A stretch of DNA of 64,000 nt from Cordia subcordata (lineage: Eukaryota; Streptophyta; Magnoliopsida; Boraginales; Cordiaceae), in the NCBI GenBank assembly GCA_028554755.1, contig JAPTOF010000015.1, positions 13,899,501-13,963,500 of the forward strand, written 5' to 3'. The notes under the pieces are model-generated. The model was not told the DNA's origin and made no database searches. It saw only the letters and a program-made list of their open reading frames with translations. Positions 9,555-21,720 of this stretch are shown piece by piece. Position numbers and translations under genes: made by a program. Every line of letters begins with the position of its first letter. The stretch's first letter is position 1.

Positions 9555-10866
9555 TGTTAGCTAAATATTCATTATTGATTTTGATGATGAAAATATATAT
9601 ATGCATTATTTGACTAAATAGCTTCTTATGAAAATGAGATGATATTAATATGAAGCTTTGAAAGATATGAAGATGTGCAAAAAGCCTTATTTGAAGGGAG
9701 AAAAGATGAGAAGGCATAAGGAGGAGAAGAGAAGCCATAAGGGGTATCGGATTTGTTTTTCTTCTTGCTCTTTTTGCGAAATGCCTATATATTGTGTGGA
9801 CTTGACTCAAAATCTTTTTCTTCGTCATAGCAAAAATTTTCAAGTCTTGCACATTTGAAAATAACATATGCACAAATGTATTTGAATGCACACATTGAAA
9901 TAAAATGAGTTTTTGGGGTATTTCAATTCACAACATGCGTTTACATATTTTTTCAAAATGACTTGGAGTTGTGAAAATGCACTTAAATTGTTTTTCTGCA
10001 AAATCTGGCTTTACTTCACATTCTGGAGTGGCCGGACCCCCCAGCCGGTCGGTCGGCTGACTTGGGTGGTCGCCTGGCCTAAACAGAGAGGTGAAGGGAA
10101 AAGCCGGACCCCCTAGCCGGTCGACCGGCTAAGGCGTCCGGCCTAGTCAGAGAAGGAAAAGGATAAGCCGGACGACCCAGCCGGTCGACCGGCTGAACGG
10201 GAGCTGTAATAAATGCACTAACCGTTTATTACCGTTTTGGCCGAAAAACTCAACCCTTCTTCACCTACCATATCCCTAACCCCCAAATCTCTTTAAATAC
10301 TCATTCAATACACTTTCTAATCATCAATTGAAGTGTGCTAAAGTGTTTATCATCATTCAATCCATCTTTGAGCCATTCTTGCAATATATTTGAGCTTTCA
10401 AGAGCTTATTCTTTTTCTTCTTGAAGAAAATCTTAGATTCAATCTTTTCTCATTCTTGAGTACATACATACTTTGAAAGCTTTAATCTTTGTGAGATATA
10501 TTCATTTAAGCTTGTAAAGTGTGAGGAAATCCTATAGAATAAATCTCTTGGGTTCTTTGAATTAAGGCTTCAAAGAGGTTGTAAAGAACTTGGTTTGTGC
10601 TTCACCAAGTTTTGAAGAAGCACCTTAGTGGAGATCTTTGAAGTCCTAAGGGGAGATTCCTTGGGCGGTGGACGTAGGCTTGGCCGAACCACCTTAAAAT
10701 CGTTTGTTTCTCTTCTCCCTAGATTTCTATTTTTATTCTTCTTACCTTGCTTATCTTGTGTTTGATATATTGTTTATTAGAAGTTGTAAATTTTCTGTAA
10801 ATTTTAAAAATAAAAATTAGTATTAATATCTTAATTCACCCCCCTCTTAAGATATTTGCACCCACA
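9555..10866 (+). repeat. 5' LTR (1312 bp)
   Basis: It starts TGTTAGC and ends CCCACA. It contains a CpG-rich block at 10026-10200 with three palindromes around AGCCGGTCGACCGGCT, standing out from the AT-rich rest, and a TATA-like CTTTAAATACTC near 10290. It differs from the 3' LTR by scattered substitutions and a few short indels. Confidence 0.93.
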
Positions 10867-10868
10867 AT

Positions 10869-10880
10869 TGATATCAGAGC
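10869..10880 (+). other. Primer binding site (tRNA-Met)
   Basis: TGATATCAGAGC lies two bases after the 5' LTR. It matches the copia initiator tRNA-Met primer site TGGTATCAGAGC with one mismatch. Confidence 0.85.
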
Positions 10881-10927
10881 TAGGGTTCTATATTATAGTC
10901 TAACAACTAGTAGAATTTCTAGCAAAT

Positions 10928-12596
10928 ATGGAGGGAATTTCTATTAAATAAGCACCCCCTTTTAATGGAACAAATTATGGATTTTGGAAAATGAGAATGA
11001 AAGTGTTTATACAATCACATGACTATAAAGCTTGGAAAATTATAGAAAATGGGCCTACCTTACCTACAAAATTAGAAGGTGATAGGAGAATACCCAAACC
11101 AGAAAATGAATGGAATGATGAAGATATTAAATTATTTGAGTTAAATCAAAAAGCATTACATTATTTATTTAATGCTATGAATGCCACCGAATTTGCTAGA
11201 GTAATGGGTTGCACTTCGGCTAAAGAACTTTGGGATCAATTAGAAGTAACTTATGAAGGAACTAGCCAAGTGAAAGAATCTAGGATTGCTATGCTTGTAC
11301 ATAGATATGAATTATTCAAGATGCTTCCAAATGAAAATGTTGAACAAATGTTTTCTAGATTTGTTGAAATCACTAATGGTTTGAAAGCTCTTGGTAAAGA
11401 TTATTCCAATGTAGAGAAGGTAAGGAAAGTGCTAAGGAGCTTGCCATCATCATGGCAACCTAAAGTCACGGCAATAAAGGAAGCGAAGGACTTGAATACA
11501 TTGGAGCTCAATGAGCTCATTAGGTCACTCATGACTCATGAGCTTGAGATAAAAGATTATGAAGAAAAAGAAAGGAAAGCAAAGAAGTCCATTGCTCTAG
11601 TCGCATCAAAATTTTCATCAAGTGACGATGAAGAAGATGATGAGGACCCGGAAGATGAAGAGATTGCACTTCTAGCCCGAAATTTCAAAAAATTTATGAA
11701 ATTTAGAAAGATGAGAAAAGGGGCTTCTTCAAGCAACACAAATTGGAAGAAGAAAGGAAAAGAAGACAAAGAGTTCAAAAAGATAAAAGATGCAAAAGAT
11801 GAAATGAAGTGCTTTAATTGCAACAAGCCGGGACATATAAAAGCAAATTGTCCTAAGCTTTCAAAGAAGAAGGAAGGAAAGGCGCTCAAAGCCACATGGG
11901 ACTTCTCCGAAACTGAAGAAGATGAGGAAGAGCATCATAAGGTAGCCAATTTTTGCCTCATGGCCAATGAGAATGAGGTACTATCTTCACCATCTTTATC
12001 TATTTATTATTCATCTAGTGAAAAAGAGGAAGAGGAATATAGTTTTGATGAACTAAAAGACGCATTTTGCTAAATTACATGATGATCTATCCTTAGCTTT
12101 GGCAAAAAACTAGCAAATGCATAAAAGTTTGAAACTTGTTCTTAATGAAAAAGAAATTTTGGAAAAGAAAAATGCTTCTCTTATTGAAAAAATAGACATC
12201 TTAGAAAAAGAAAATGATTCATATGCCGAAGATTTTGTAAAGATTGAAAAAGAAGTTAAAGATTTAAAAAAGAAAAATGAAGATTTGAATGGAATTGTTC
12301 AAAAGTTTACAAATGCGAAAGAAAATTTTGAAAAGCTTCTTGGAAGTCAAAAAATGTCTTTTGATAAGAGTGGTATTGGATACAAACCTAGTATTAATCA
12401 AAAGTATTTCGAAACCTATTTTGTCAAGGCTTCGACCTCTACATCCCTCTCTTCACCGAAGACAAATGTTATTTGTACCTATTGTGAAAAGAAAGGACAT
12501 GTATCTACTCATTGTTATTACAAGAAAATTCGTGATAGAGGATCACATGTTTCATATTGGCAAAGACCAAAATGGGTGGTCAAAAACAAAAATTAA
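10928..12596 (+). pseudogene. gag of the Sirevirus-type element
   Basis: The ATG at 10928 gives MEGISIK and then a TAA at 10949. Reading continues in the same frame from 10991 as a 360-residue segment with the copia gag (UBN2-like) core (YGFWKMRMKV, LWDQLEVTYEG, YELFKMLPNENVEQMFSRF, LPSSWQPKV). An acidic stretch and a CCHC zinc knuckle, CFNCNKPGHIKANC, follow at about 11812-11853. A frameshift near 12068 and a stop near 12111 separate this from a second segment (12117-12596) rich in heptad-like KEN/LEK coiled coil and ending in a second knuckle, CTYCEKKGHVSTHC. A large gag of this layout fits Sireviruses. The protein would form the virus-like particle and bind RNA. Confidence 0.88.
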
Positions 12597-12599
12597 ACT

Positions 12600-15500
12600 A
12601 ACGCCAAGAACCCAAGGTGTTGGGGACCCCAAAATAAATAATTGCATTTGAATTTCATGTGTGTAGGTATGCAATGAAAGCAATTCAAGCAAAATAAAAT
12701 GGATCTTGGATAGTGGTTGTTCCAAACACATGACGGGGAACTCTTCACTTTCTACAAACTAAAAAGGACAAAAGGAGGAGATGTTACCTTTGGGGACAAT
12801 GGCAAAGGAAAAGTTATTGGAAAAGGAAGCATTAGTAATGAAAATTCTCTTGCTATACACAATGTTCTACTAGTAGAAGGTCTAAAATTTAATCTACTTA
12901 GCATTAGTCAATTATGTGACAAAGGTCATAAAGTCATTTTTCAATCGTCTAAATGTCTTGTGTATGAATGTAGAAATGAAAATGTGTTATTTGTAGCTAA
13001 GAGAAATGAAAATGTTTACACTGTTGAAATTGATCAACTTATATGTCAACATGTTAAATGTTTATCTGTTGTGCATGATAATACTTGGTTATGGCATAGA
13101 AGATTAGGACATGCTAGCATGAGCTTATTGAATGATTTATCAAAGCATGATCTAGTTAGAGACCTACCAAAACTAAAATTTGAAAAAGATAAAATCTGTG
13201 ATGCTTGCCAACTAGGAAAACAACATAAAACATCCTTCAAATCCCTAAATAAGGTTTCAACAAATAAAGCATTACAACTACTACATATGGATTTGTTTAG
13301 ACCCATTGATGTGGCAAGCTTAGAAGGATCTAGGTATACATTTGTTGTAGTTGATGATTACACTAGATTTACATGGGTCATGTTTCTTGCACATAAAAAT
13401 GATTCCTTCAATGAATTTGCAAGATTGTGTAGAAAAGTGCAAAATGAGAAAGGCTATTTTATAACTTGCATCCGTAGTGATAATGGCACCGAATATGTGA
13501 ATACTCTTTTCATGAACTTTTGTGGTGAACATGGCATTGAGCATAACTTTTCGGCCCCTCGTACTCCTCAACAAAATGGGGTAGTAGAGAGAAAGAATCG
13601 TACATTACAAGAAATAGCAAGGACTATGTTAAAAGAACACAACTTGCCAACATACTTTTGGAGTGAAGCCATAAATACTGCATGCTATGTGCAAAATAGA
13701 GTATTGATTAGACCTATTTTAAACAAAACTCCATATGAACTATGGCATGGCAAAACACCTAAAATATCATACTTTAAGGTATTTGGTTGTAAATGTTTTA
13801 TTCTAAACACTAAGGACCACTTAAGAAAGTTTGATTCTAAATCCGATGAAGGAATATTCTTAGGTTATTCCACAAAGAGCAAAGCATATAGGGTATATAA
13901 TAAGAGAACTCTTGTTGTAGAAGAATCAATACATGTTACATTTGATGAGACTAATCCATTTGAGCCGAGAAAGGAAATTGATGATGTAGGTTATCTTTTG
14001 GAAAAGACAACGCTTGAAGATCCAACTCCAAAAGACAAAGAAAAACTAACGAAGCAAGAAGAAGAACTTCAAGAAAGGAGGTCTCAAGCAAATGAGGAAA
14101 TCAAACATTGCTCAAACAAAGATGATGAAACAAAAGAACCTCATGAAGATCTATCAAAGAGTTGGAAGTTTGTGAGAAACCATCCTCAAGATCTTATTCT
14201 CGGTAATCCAAATGAAGGAGTAAGAACTAGGCGTAATATTAGCACTTTTTGTGAGCATCATGCATTTATTTCACATATTGAACCCAAAAATGTAAAAGAA
14301 GCTCTACTAGATGAAAATTGGATAATGGCAATGCAAGAAGAACTCAATCAATTTGAGAGAAATAAAATTTGGAAGCTAGTTGAAAGACCTAAAGATAGAC
14401 CGGTAATTGGAACCAAATAGGTATTCAGAAACAAACTAGATGAAGCCAGAATAGTGACTAGGAATAAGGCTAGACTAGTTGCACAAGGATACAATCAAGA
14501 AAAAGGAATTGATTATGATGAAACTTATGCTCCTGTAGCTAGACTTGAATCCATTCGTATGTTACTTGCATTTGCATGTCACATGGACTTTAAACTTTAT
14601 CAAATGGATGTGAAAAGTGCATTTTTAAATGGATTCATTGAAGAAGAAGTTTATGTTGAACAACCCCTCGGTTTTGAAGATTCATGTTTTCCTAATCATG
14701 TTTTTAAACTAGAAAAGGTTTTATATGGCTTAAAGCAAGCTCCTAGAGCTTGGTATGAAAGACTTAATGGATTTTTGGTTGAAAACAATTTCGAAAGAGG
14801 AAAACTTGATTCAACCCTATTTATTAAAAGAAAAGACAATGACATTCTACTTGTCCAAATCTATGTAGATGATATAATTTTTGGTGCTACTAATGTTTCC
14901 TTGTGTGAGAATTTTTCAAAGTGCATGCACAAGGAGTTCGAGATGAGCATGATGGGAGAATTAACTTTCTTCTTCGGACTCCAAATCAAACAAGCAAAAG
15001 AGGGGATCTTTGTAAATCAAGCCAAATACACCAAGGAAATCATCAAGAAATTTGGACTTGAAGATGCAAAAGAGATTGGAACTCCCATGAGTCCCTCAAC
15101 AAAGCTAGATAAAGATGAGAAAGGTAAATCGAGACGAGAAGAAATATAGAGGTATGATCGGTAGCCTATTATATTTAAGCGCCTCTAGACCTGATATCAT
15201 GTTCTCGGTGTGCTTATGTGCTAGATTTCAATACAATCCTAAGGAAATTCACTTAACTGTAAAAGAATAATTAGATATCTTAAGGGAACAATTAATTTAG
15301 GGCTTTGGTATGCTAAAGGAACGTCATTTGATCTATGTGGTTTTTCTGATACTGACTATGCTGGTTGCAAAGTAGATCGTAGGAGCACTAGTGGAACATG
15401 CCAATTCCTAGGACATTCCTTAGTATCTTGGTCTTGTAGGAAACAAAATAGCGTTGCCATTTCTACCACCGAAGCTGAATATATTGCAGCTGGTAGTTGT

Positions 15501-15800
15501 GTGGCACAAATATTGTGGATGAAACAAAATTTACTTGATTATGGATTGAAGTATGATCATATTCCTATATATTGTGATAATACTAGTGCAATTAATCTTA
15601 CTAAGAATCCAATTCAACACTCAAGAACTAAGCATATTGAGATTAGGCACCATTTCATTAGAGATCATGTACAAAAAGGTGATATAATTCTTGAATTTGT
15701 TGATACTTTACATCAAGTTACTGATATTTTCACTAAACCTTTGCATAAGGATCAATTTTGCAAGATTAGGAGAGAAATTGGAATGATAAAATGTGGTTAA
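12600..15800 (+). pseudogene. pol (protease, integrase, reverse transcriptase, RNase H)
   Basis: Domains in order: aspartic protease ILDSGCSKHMTG (about 12703-12738, in a frame shifted from the rest); GAG-pre-integrase HRRLGHAS with the CDAC half of the HHCC motif (13092-13220); integrase core with D in HMDLFRP, D in RSDNGTEY and E in VVERKNRT (about 13285-13600); reverse transcriptase from DETYAPVARLESIR to YVDDIIFG (14517-14885); RNase H from SDTDYAGC to HQVTDIFTKPL (about 15345-15745). Lesions: protease frameshift near 12730, TAG at 14418-14420 where the family has Trp, a frameshift near 15130 and another near 15258. DLFRP replaces the usual DLFGP. It cannot be translated as one polyprotein. 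Confidence 0.92.
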
Positions 15801-16187
15801 ATGGCATATATATGTGTTTATGTGGCTTGGGTATGAAAAATAAGAAATTTGTGCACCTTCTGACCCGACCGACCTTCTGGTCGACCGACTAAGGCCTTAG
15901 GCGTCCGGCTAAAACACAATTTTTTAATATGCTCTCTAATCCTACCGGTCGACCCTCGCTATCGGCCGGTCGACCGACTGAACGCGGACAGGGTTAAAAA
16001 TTGGGGGTTTTCACCCCAAATTCACTACATTCTATCAATTTTTTTAAACCCTAGCCAAAACTCTCTTACACCCATCTCAAATTCTTCAATTTTCAACCAT
16101 TTTCTTCCATATTTCTTCCTAAAATTTGCTTGCCCACTTCAAAAACAAAGCTTTTACCGATTATTTTTACAAAAACAACGCGAAATC
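15801..16187 (+). other. Spacer between pol and env-like ORF, with LTR-like palindromes
   Basis: 15860-15985 repeats the CpG-rich words of the LTR (GACCGACTAAGGC, GGCGTCCGGC, CCGGTCGACC). The rest is AT-rich leader-like sequence before the next ORF. Confidence 0.7.
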
Positions 16188-17576
16188 ATGGTGAATCCGA
16201 AAGGAAAAAGTCAAGCACGTGGGAGAAAAGGCAAAAGGCCAAGAACTCAATCTCCTCCACCACCACCACCTCCGGCATCCAAGATTCAAGGCAAGCAATC
16301 AATTCTATATGGTAAATATATCGTGGACTCTGACTTTGCTGGCATCGATATCTTGCCACTATTTGATAGATGGACTGCGTTTCTACATTTGCATTGTGAT
16401 GTGCAAGATAAATTAGTAATTGAGTTTTATGAAAATCTTGAGATACATTGTAGAAGCCTAAAACTTGAATTATCTTCAATAGTCTGTGGGGTAAATTTTG
16501 TGCTTAACGAGGTCACTTTACATGAAATATTTCATATACCTATTAATGGGGAAGGCCATTACAATAGTCAAGGATGGCCAGAAGGAATTAAGGGAACCGC
16601 TACCCCGGGTGAAGTCATAAGATATATGTGGGAGAAAGTAGGGCCTAAGGATCCATATTTGATTCTTCCATTATTGAGAGATGTTGATGTTAATACGAGA
16701 CTTGCTCTTAAAATCATGAGTGAAGTGATTGTTCCTAGAAATATCAATGATGGCAAAATTCCAATCATGGATGCTTATACCCTTTATAGCCTTAGGAAGA
16801 AAAAGGAGATAGCCTTGCCTTTCCTAATCCTTCAACATATGTTACATATTAGTGGAAAGGATGGAGGAAAAACGACCACTCCTGGTTATGGTATGGCCTT
16901 AATGCATATTTTTTCTTATTTCAACATATCTTCAAATACTCCATATAAAGTGTTTGCTTGAAATTTTGATATGTTATATATGAACTTCATGGGTATTTAT
17001 TGGTACAATATGGAGCCCATAAATAGAGAGACCTTCAAAAGTTTGCCCCAAAGCACTTAAGCCGCAATTAGGAATAGGACTAAGAAGGGGACTACTTTCA
17101 CCGACCCTGTCTTTGGCACCACAGTACAAAACCTTGATGACATACCTGGTGGGGTAGATATCACCTTTGAAGAAGATGAAGGGCCGAAAATTGAGGGTAA
17201 TCCTGACATAGGCATACCAGGAATCACACCCATGGTTGTTAGTTCCTCTGAAGAAGAGGAAAATACTGATGAAGCAACTCTTAGGCAAGTGTTGAGAGAA
17301 TCTAGGGAGTAAGTGCACATCGATGAGCTATGCCGAAGAGAAATTCGTCTTGGTGCTGGTTCTAGTTCGATGGGACAATAGGAAGACCCTTCTTTAATGG
17401 CTCAGATTATGTCCCAATTACAGGCTTTAAACACTGGTATGTGTGAAATGAGGGCCACCATGACAAGCCAATGGGACGAGCTCACTATTTGGAGGCAACA
17501 TATTGATTCAGAAGTGGCTGCTATGAAATTAGACATGAGAGACTACTTCAAGGATCATCATGATCGCGCTCCCTGA
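16188..17576 (+). pseudogene. Env-like third ORF of the Sirevirus-type element
   Basis: Downstream of pol, an ATG opens a basic, proline-rich N-terminus (KGKRPRTQSPPPPPPP) followed by a globular region with FDRWTAFLHLH, VIEFYENLEIH, VNFVLNEVTLHEIFHIPI and RYMWEKVG, the pattern of the domain called putative plant transposon protein. The ORF stops at 16959-16961, but the same frame stays meaningful to 17574-17576, interrupted by three more stops (about 17058, 17310, 17380). The tail is acidic, then helical with MAQIMSQLQALNTGMCEM, a likely coiled coil. Sireviruses often carry an env-like ORF at this position; whether it ever served as an envelope is unproven. I see no convincing membrane anchor. 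Confidence 0.7.
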
Positions 17577-18066
17577 TTTTCTTCTTTTTTGAAAAAACAT
17601 TTTTCATTCCACTTAAAAACAATTTTTAGTTTTAGTTGATCTTTATATTCTTGACTTTGATTACCAAGTTATTTCTTTTATACATTTCTTTTCCTGCCTT
17701 TATATTATTTTTTATGATGCCAAAGGGGGAGAAGTTATGATGTGGTATTTATGCTTTGGTGATATATGCTTTAGTGAATGGTATTGTCTATTTGCATTAG
17801 TTTAAATTGTGGATGCATAAGCTCTGGAGAAGTAAATGGTGAATGCTTTATTGATATGTTTACTTGTTCTTGCAAATGAGTTTATGTTTACCTGTTTGAT
17901 CTTGCAAATGAGTTTATGTTTACCTGTTTGTCCTTCCAAATGAGTTTAAATTTGATAGTCAAAGCATTTTCTCAAAAATGCACTTTTTAAAGAAATACAT
18001 ATATTAAGGGGGAGTACTTTTTGTCTCATATCTTAAAAATTTTGTCATCATAAAAAAGGGGGAGAT
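17577..18066 (+). other. 3' untranslated region with repeated polypurine tracts
   Basis: Three purine tracts CAAAGGGGGAGAA (about 17721), TAAGGGGGAGTA (about 18005) and AAAAAAGGGGGAGA (18052-18065) precede the 3' LTR; the last is the functional position. Repeated tracts are a known Sirevirus trait. A tandem repeat around GCAAATGAGTTTATGTTTACC lies at about 17855-17946. Confidence 0.8.
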
Positions 18067-19371
18067 TGTTAGCTAAATATTCATTATTGATTTTGATGTT
18101 GAAAATATATATGCATTATTTGACTAAATAGCTTTTTGTGAAAATGAGATGACATTAATATGAAGCTTTGAAAGATATGAAGATGTGCAAAAAGCCTTAT
18201 TTGAAGGGAGAAAAGATGAGAAGGCATAAGGAGGAGAAGAGAAGCCATAAGGGGTACCGAATTTGCTTTTCTTCTTGCTCTTTTTGTGAAATGCCTATAT
18301 ATTGTGTGGACTTGGCTCAAAATCTTTTTCTTCGTCATAGCAAAAATTTTCAAGTCTTGCACATTTGAAAATAACATATGCACAAATGTATTTGAATGCA
18401 CACATTGAAATAAAATGAGTTTTTGGGGTGTTTCAATTCACAACATGCGTTTACATATTTTTTCAAAATGACTTGGAGTTGTGAAAATGCACTTAAATTG
18501 TTTTTCTGCAAAATCTGGCTTTACTTCACATTCTGGAGTGGCCGGACCCCCCAGCCGGTTGGTCAGCTGACCTGGGTGGTCGCCCGGCCTAAACAGAGAG
18601 GTGACGGGAAAAGCCAGACCCCCTAGCCGGTCGACCGGCTAAGGCGTCCGGCCTAGTCGAAAGGTAAGCCGGACAACCCAGCCGGTCGACTGGCTGAACG
18701 GGAGCTGTAATAAATGCACTAGCTGTTTATTACCGTTCTGGTCGAAAAACTCAACCCTTCTTCACCTACCATATCCCTAACCCCCAAATCTCTTTAAATA
18801 CTCATTCAATACACTTTCTAATCATCAATTGAAGTGTGCTAAAGTGTTTATCATCATTCAATCCATCTTTGAGCCATTTTTGCAATATATTTGAGCTTTC
18901 AAGAGCTTATTCTTTTTCTTCTTGAAGAAAATCTCAGATTCAATCTTTTCTCATTCTTGAGTACATACACACTTTGAAAGCTTTAATCTTTGTGAGATAT
19001 ATTCATTTAAGCTTGTAAAGTGTGAGAAAATCCTATAGAGTAAATCTCTTGGGTTCTTTGAAGTAAGGCTTCAAAGAGGTTGTAAAGAACTTGGTTTGTG
19101 CTTCACCAAGTTTTGAAGAAGCATCTTAGTGGAGATCTTTGAAGTCCTAAGGGGAGATTCCTTGGGCGGTGGACGTAGGCTTGGCCGAACCACCTTAAAA
19201 TCGTTTGTTTCTCTTCTCCCTAGATTTCTATTTTTATTCTTCTTACCTTCCTTATCTTATGTTTGATATATTGTTTGTTAGAAGTTGTAAATTTTCTGTA
19301 AATTTTAAAAACAAAAATTAGTATTAATATTTTAATTCACCCTCCCCCCTCTTAAGATATTTGCACCCACA
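18067..19371 (+). repeat. 3' LTR (1305 bp)
   Basis: It is collinear with the 5' LTR, starting TGTTAGC and ending CCCACA. Several CpGs in the palindromic block are replaced by TpG or CpA here (for example CCGGTTGGTCAGCTGA), consistent with methylation decay. Confidence 0.93.
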
Positions 19372-19779
19372 ATATATGTCCTAATTCTATTAGTTTTCTT
19401 CCTTTAAAAAATGAGCTTAATTTGAATAAATATACTATTTATCTCGTATTGCCTTTTCATTCAAATCAAATAATTTTCTTATTATACCTTTTCAAGTTAG
19501 ATGACTTATTCAATTATTGCATCTCTCTTATGAACCAACATAATTAGTATTAAAAACTTACCAACAATTAAAATTTAGAAAAACTATTTATACTAGGATT
19601 GTGCATTGTTTGGGGAAACCCGATTACCAACCAAAATTTTGAGTTTGGGGAAATAGAGAACGGGGAAAAATATTGGGGAATCGAGTTGGGAAACGGTACA
19701 ATTTTTTTTATTTGGGGAATAATCGAAACCCAAAATTCTTTTTTTTAATTAATATTTTATATATATATATATATATATA

Positions 19780-20205
19780 TGTTGGGTTATGGCTTAAGTG
19801 CTAAGTCCAAATTTGAAATTAGGAAAGAGTCTTAATGAGAGTCAAAATTCTAGTTATGGTATGAGTCTTAGTTATGGTAGGATTAATAGATTAGGAAATC
19901 CTTTGCTTGGAGGACAAGAAAATCTCCTCTATAAATAGAATTCTTGTATTAGTTGAAAAATGTATGTGTTTTGCAGTAGGTCTAGGTTGAGAGAGAGAGA
20001 GCCATTGTAAAACCACCATGAGGGAGGGTTTAGACTTTACTATCGTGCAAAAAGTCTTATTGAGTTTGTACTCTTTTCTATTAGTGGAGTTTTCGTGGAC
20101 GTAGGTAGAGGGCCGGACCACGTTTAATTGTGTGTATTCTTTTCTTGTTACTAGTGCTTTAATTTCGTTGCGTGAGTGTGTGTTATGCGTCCTAATTTCC
20201 TAACA
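19780..20205 (+). repeat. Solo LTR (426 bp) of a copia-like family, inside the left hAT arm
   Basis: It begins TGTTGGGTTATGGC and ends TTCCTAACA, with a TATA-like CTATAAATAGAATTC near 19930. The flanks repeat ATATA (19775-19779 and 20206-20210), though both sides are AT microsatellite so the duplication is weak evidence. A related, truncated LTR lies at 43637. No internal domain is present, as after LTR-LTR recombination. Confidence 0.75.
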
Positions 20206-20798
20206 ATATATGTATATATATACCTTACATGCCTATTTCCAATTTTTCATTACTCCATTGGGGTTCCCATTCCTAAATCAAATAGACAAATACACATTTT
20301 CCTCTTCAATCTTTACTGCTGCAGCTCTTCCTCTTCGGCACCTTTTCCCTCTTTATTTCTTTGATTTTCCATTGCATTTGCTCTTGCTCCTCTAACCATC
20401 TCATCAGTTATTAATCCTTGTAATTTCGTCGCAATAATGTTGCCGAGCCTCTGCTTTTCTTTTATTCATATTTGCCTGGATTTGCTTAATTTTGTTAATT
20501 TTTCTTTTTTTTTTGTTATTTTTTTGTTCTATATATTTTGTTCATTTTTCTTTTTTTTTTTTCCCTTCTTTTCTCCCTCTGCCTTAGATCTATATATTTT
20601 ACTTTAGATCTATTTTTTTAATGCTTTAGATCTATATATTTTTCCTTTTTAGCTATACGGATTTAATTTTCTTTTTACATGACAAAAATTACAAAGTAAC
20701 CTTCAAATACATGTATAGTGTTCATTGTTCACTGTTCAAACGTAGAAATTAAAAATTCACTCCCCTCCAAATTAAAAATCCACTCCCCTAGCTGGTGA

Positions 20799-21720
20799 CT
20801 ATCTCATATATCTAATTGTAGCCCAAACTCTATTAATAGAATCATTCATCTTTTTCAAACCACTAGAAACAACAAGCTGAATAATGTGTGCAGCGCATCT
20901 CATATACAGAAATTTACCTTGGCAAATATATTTCTCATGCTGAATCAATTTTCTCCTCAAATAACAAACAGTAATATAATTAGAGGATGCATTATCAATA
21001 GTTATAGTAAACACATTATCTATCTACCAGTCAAGCAAACACTTTTCTAATGCTTTCCTAATTGCTTCACCCTTATGACTTGAAATTGGAATAAAACTAA
21101 TGATTTTTTTTTTCAATCTCCACTCACTAGTGATAAATAAGCAGCTACACACATGTAATTAATTTTTTTTATTTGATGTCCATGTGTCTGTCGTGATGCT
21201 AACCATTTGAGTGTCTGATCTCAAAAGACTTTTCACCTTGCGTCTCTCATCAATGCACAACTTATAGTAATCTCTAGTGATTATGGTTCTTGAAGGTACC
21301 ATAAACATTAGACATGTATCGGCCATGAAATTTCTAAAGCGCTCAAGTTCAACAAACTTAAATGGCAATTCATTAATGATTATCATGTGAGACAATGGTT
21401 TACTAGATCCATTTTGATCAAATTTCCAATTAGCAAGTGTTCCACCCTTTTGAGATTCAATTTTGTTAGTAGGATATTTTTTACAAACATTCAAATGGTA
21501 TCTCAAAGTAGAAATACTTATTTGCTTAGTATCTGCCTTAAGTATCTTTCCACAATAATTACACTTGCACTTTGAATTCCCATCTTTTTTCTCAAATTTA
21601 GTAAAATGATTCCAAACATAAGATCTAGGTTTTACCGCTTTTTTCTTAGCATTACTTCGAACATATCTGCTGCCCCCATCTAATGTTGATCTTCATTAAA
21701 TATTGGTGTCAATGGATCAG
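20799..21720 (-). pseudogene. hAT (ricesleeper-type) transposase remnant
   Basis: Reading down the minus strand, a BED-type zinc finger comes first (SYVWNHFTKFEKK, CKCNYCGKIL, LRYHLNVCKK; about 21650-21480). It is followed by a segment ending in ITTDTWTSNKK (first catalytic Asp, about 21165) and, after a frameshift, TITIDNASSN (second catalytic Asp) and MRCAAHIIQLVV. The sequence stops there: the remaining RNase H-like fold with the catalytic Glu and the hAT C-terminal dimerisation domain are missing, replaced by the inverted arm. The protein cannot be functional. No other ORF in the element supplies the missing part. Confidence 0.8.

Larger units (their letters stand above)
9555..19371 (+). 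mobile_element. Full-length Sirevirus-type Ty1/copia LTR retrotransposon
   Basis: The 9.8-kb element has two similar LTRs, a perfect 5-bp target duplication ATATA (9550-9554 and 19372-19376), a tRNA-Met-type primer binding site right after the 5' LTR, and a polypurine tract before the 3' LTR. The gene order gag, protease, integrase, reverse transcriptase, RNase H is diagnostic of Ty1/copia. A further ORF between pol and the 3' LTR, repeated polypurine tracts and a large gag with two zinc knuckles point to the Sirevirus/Maximus lineage, known from other plants to have these traits. All genes carry stops or frameshifts, so this copy is non-autonomous. Confidence 0.93.

Noticed and set aside
9658..9858. 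66-codon ORF repeated almost identically at 18168-18368
   Set aside because: Lies inside the two LTRs and has no recognised domain; not treated as a gene.
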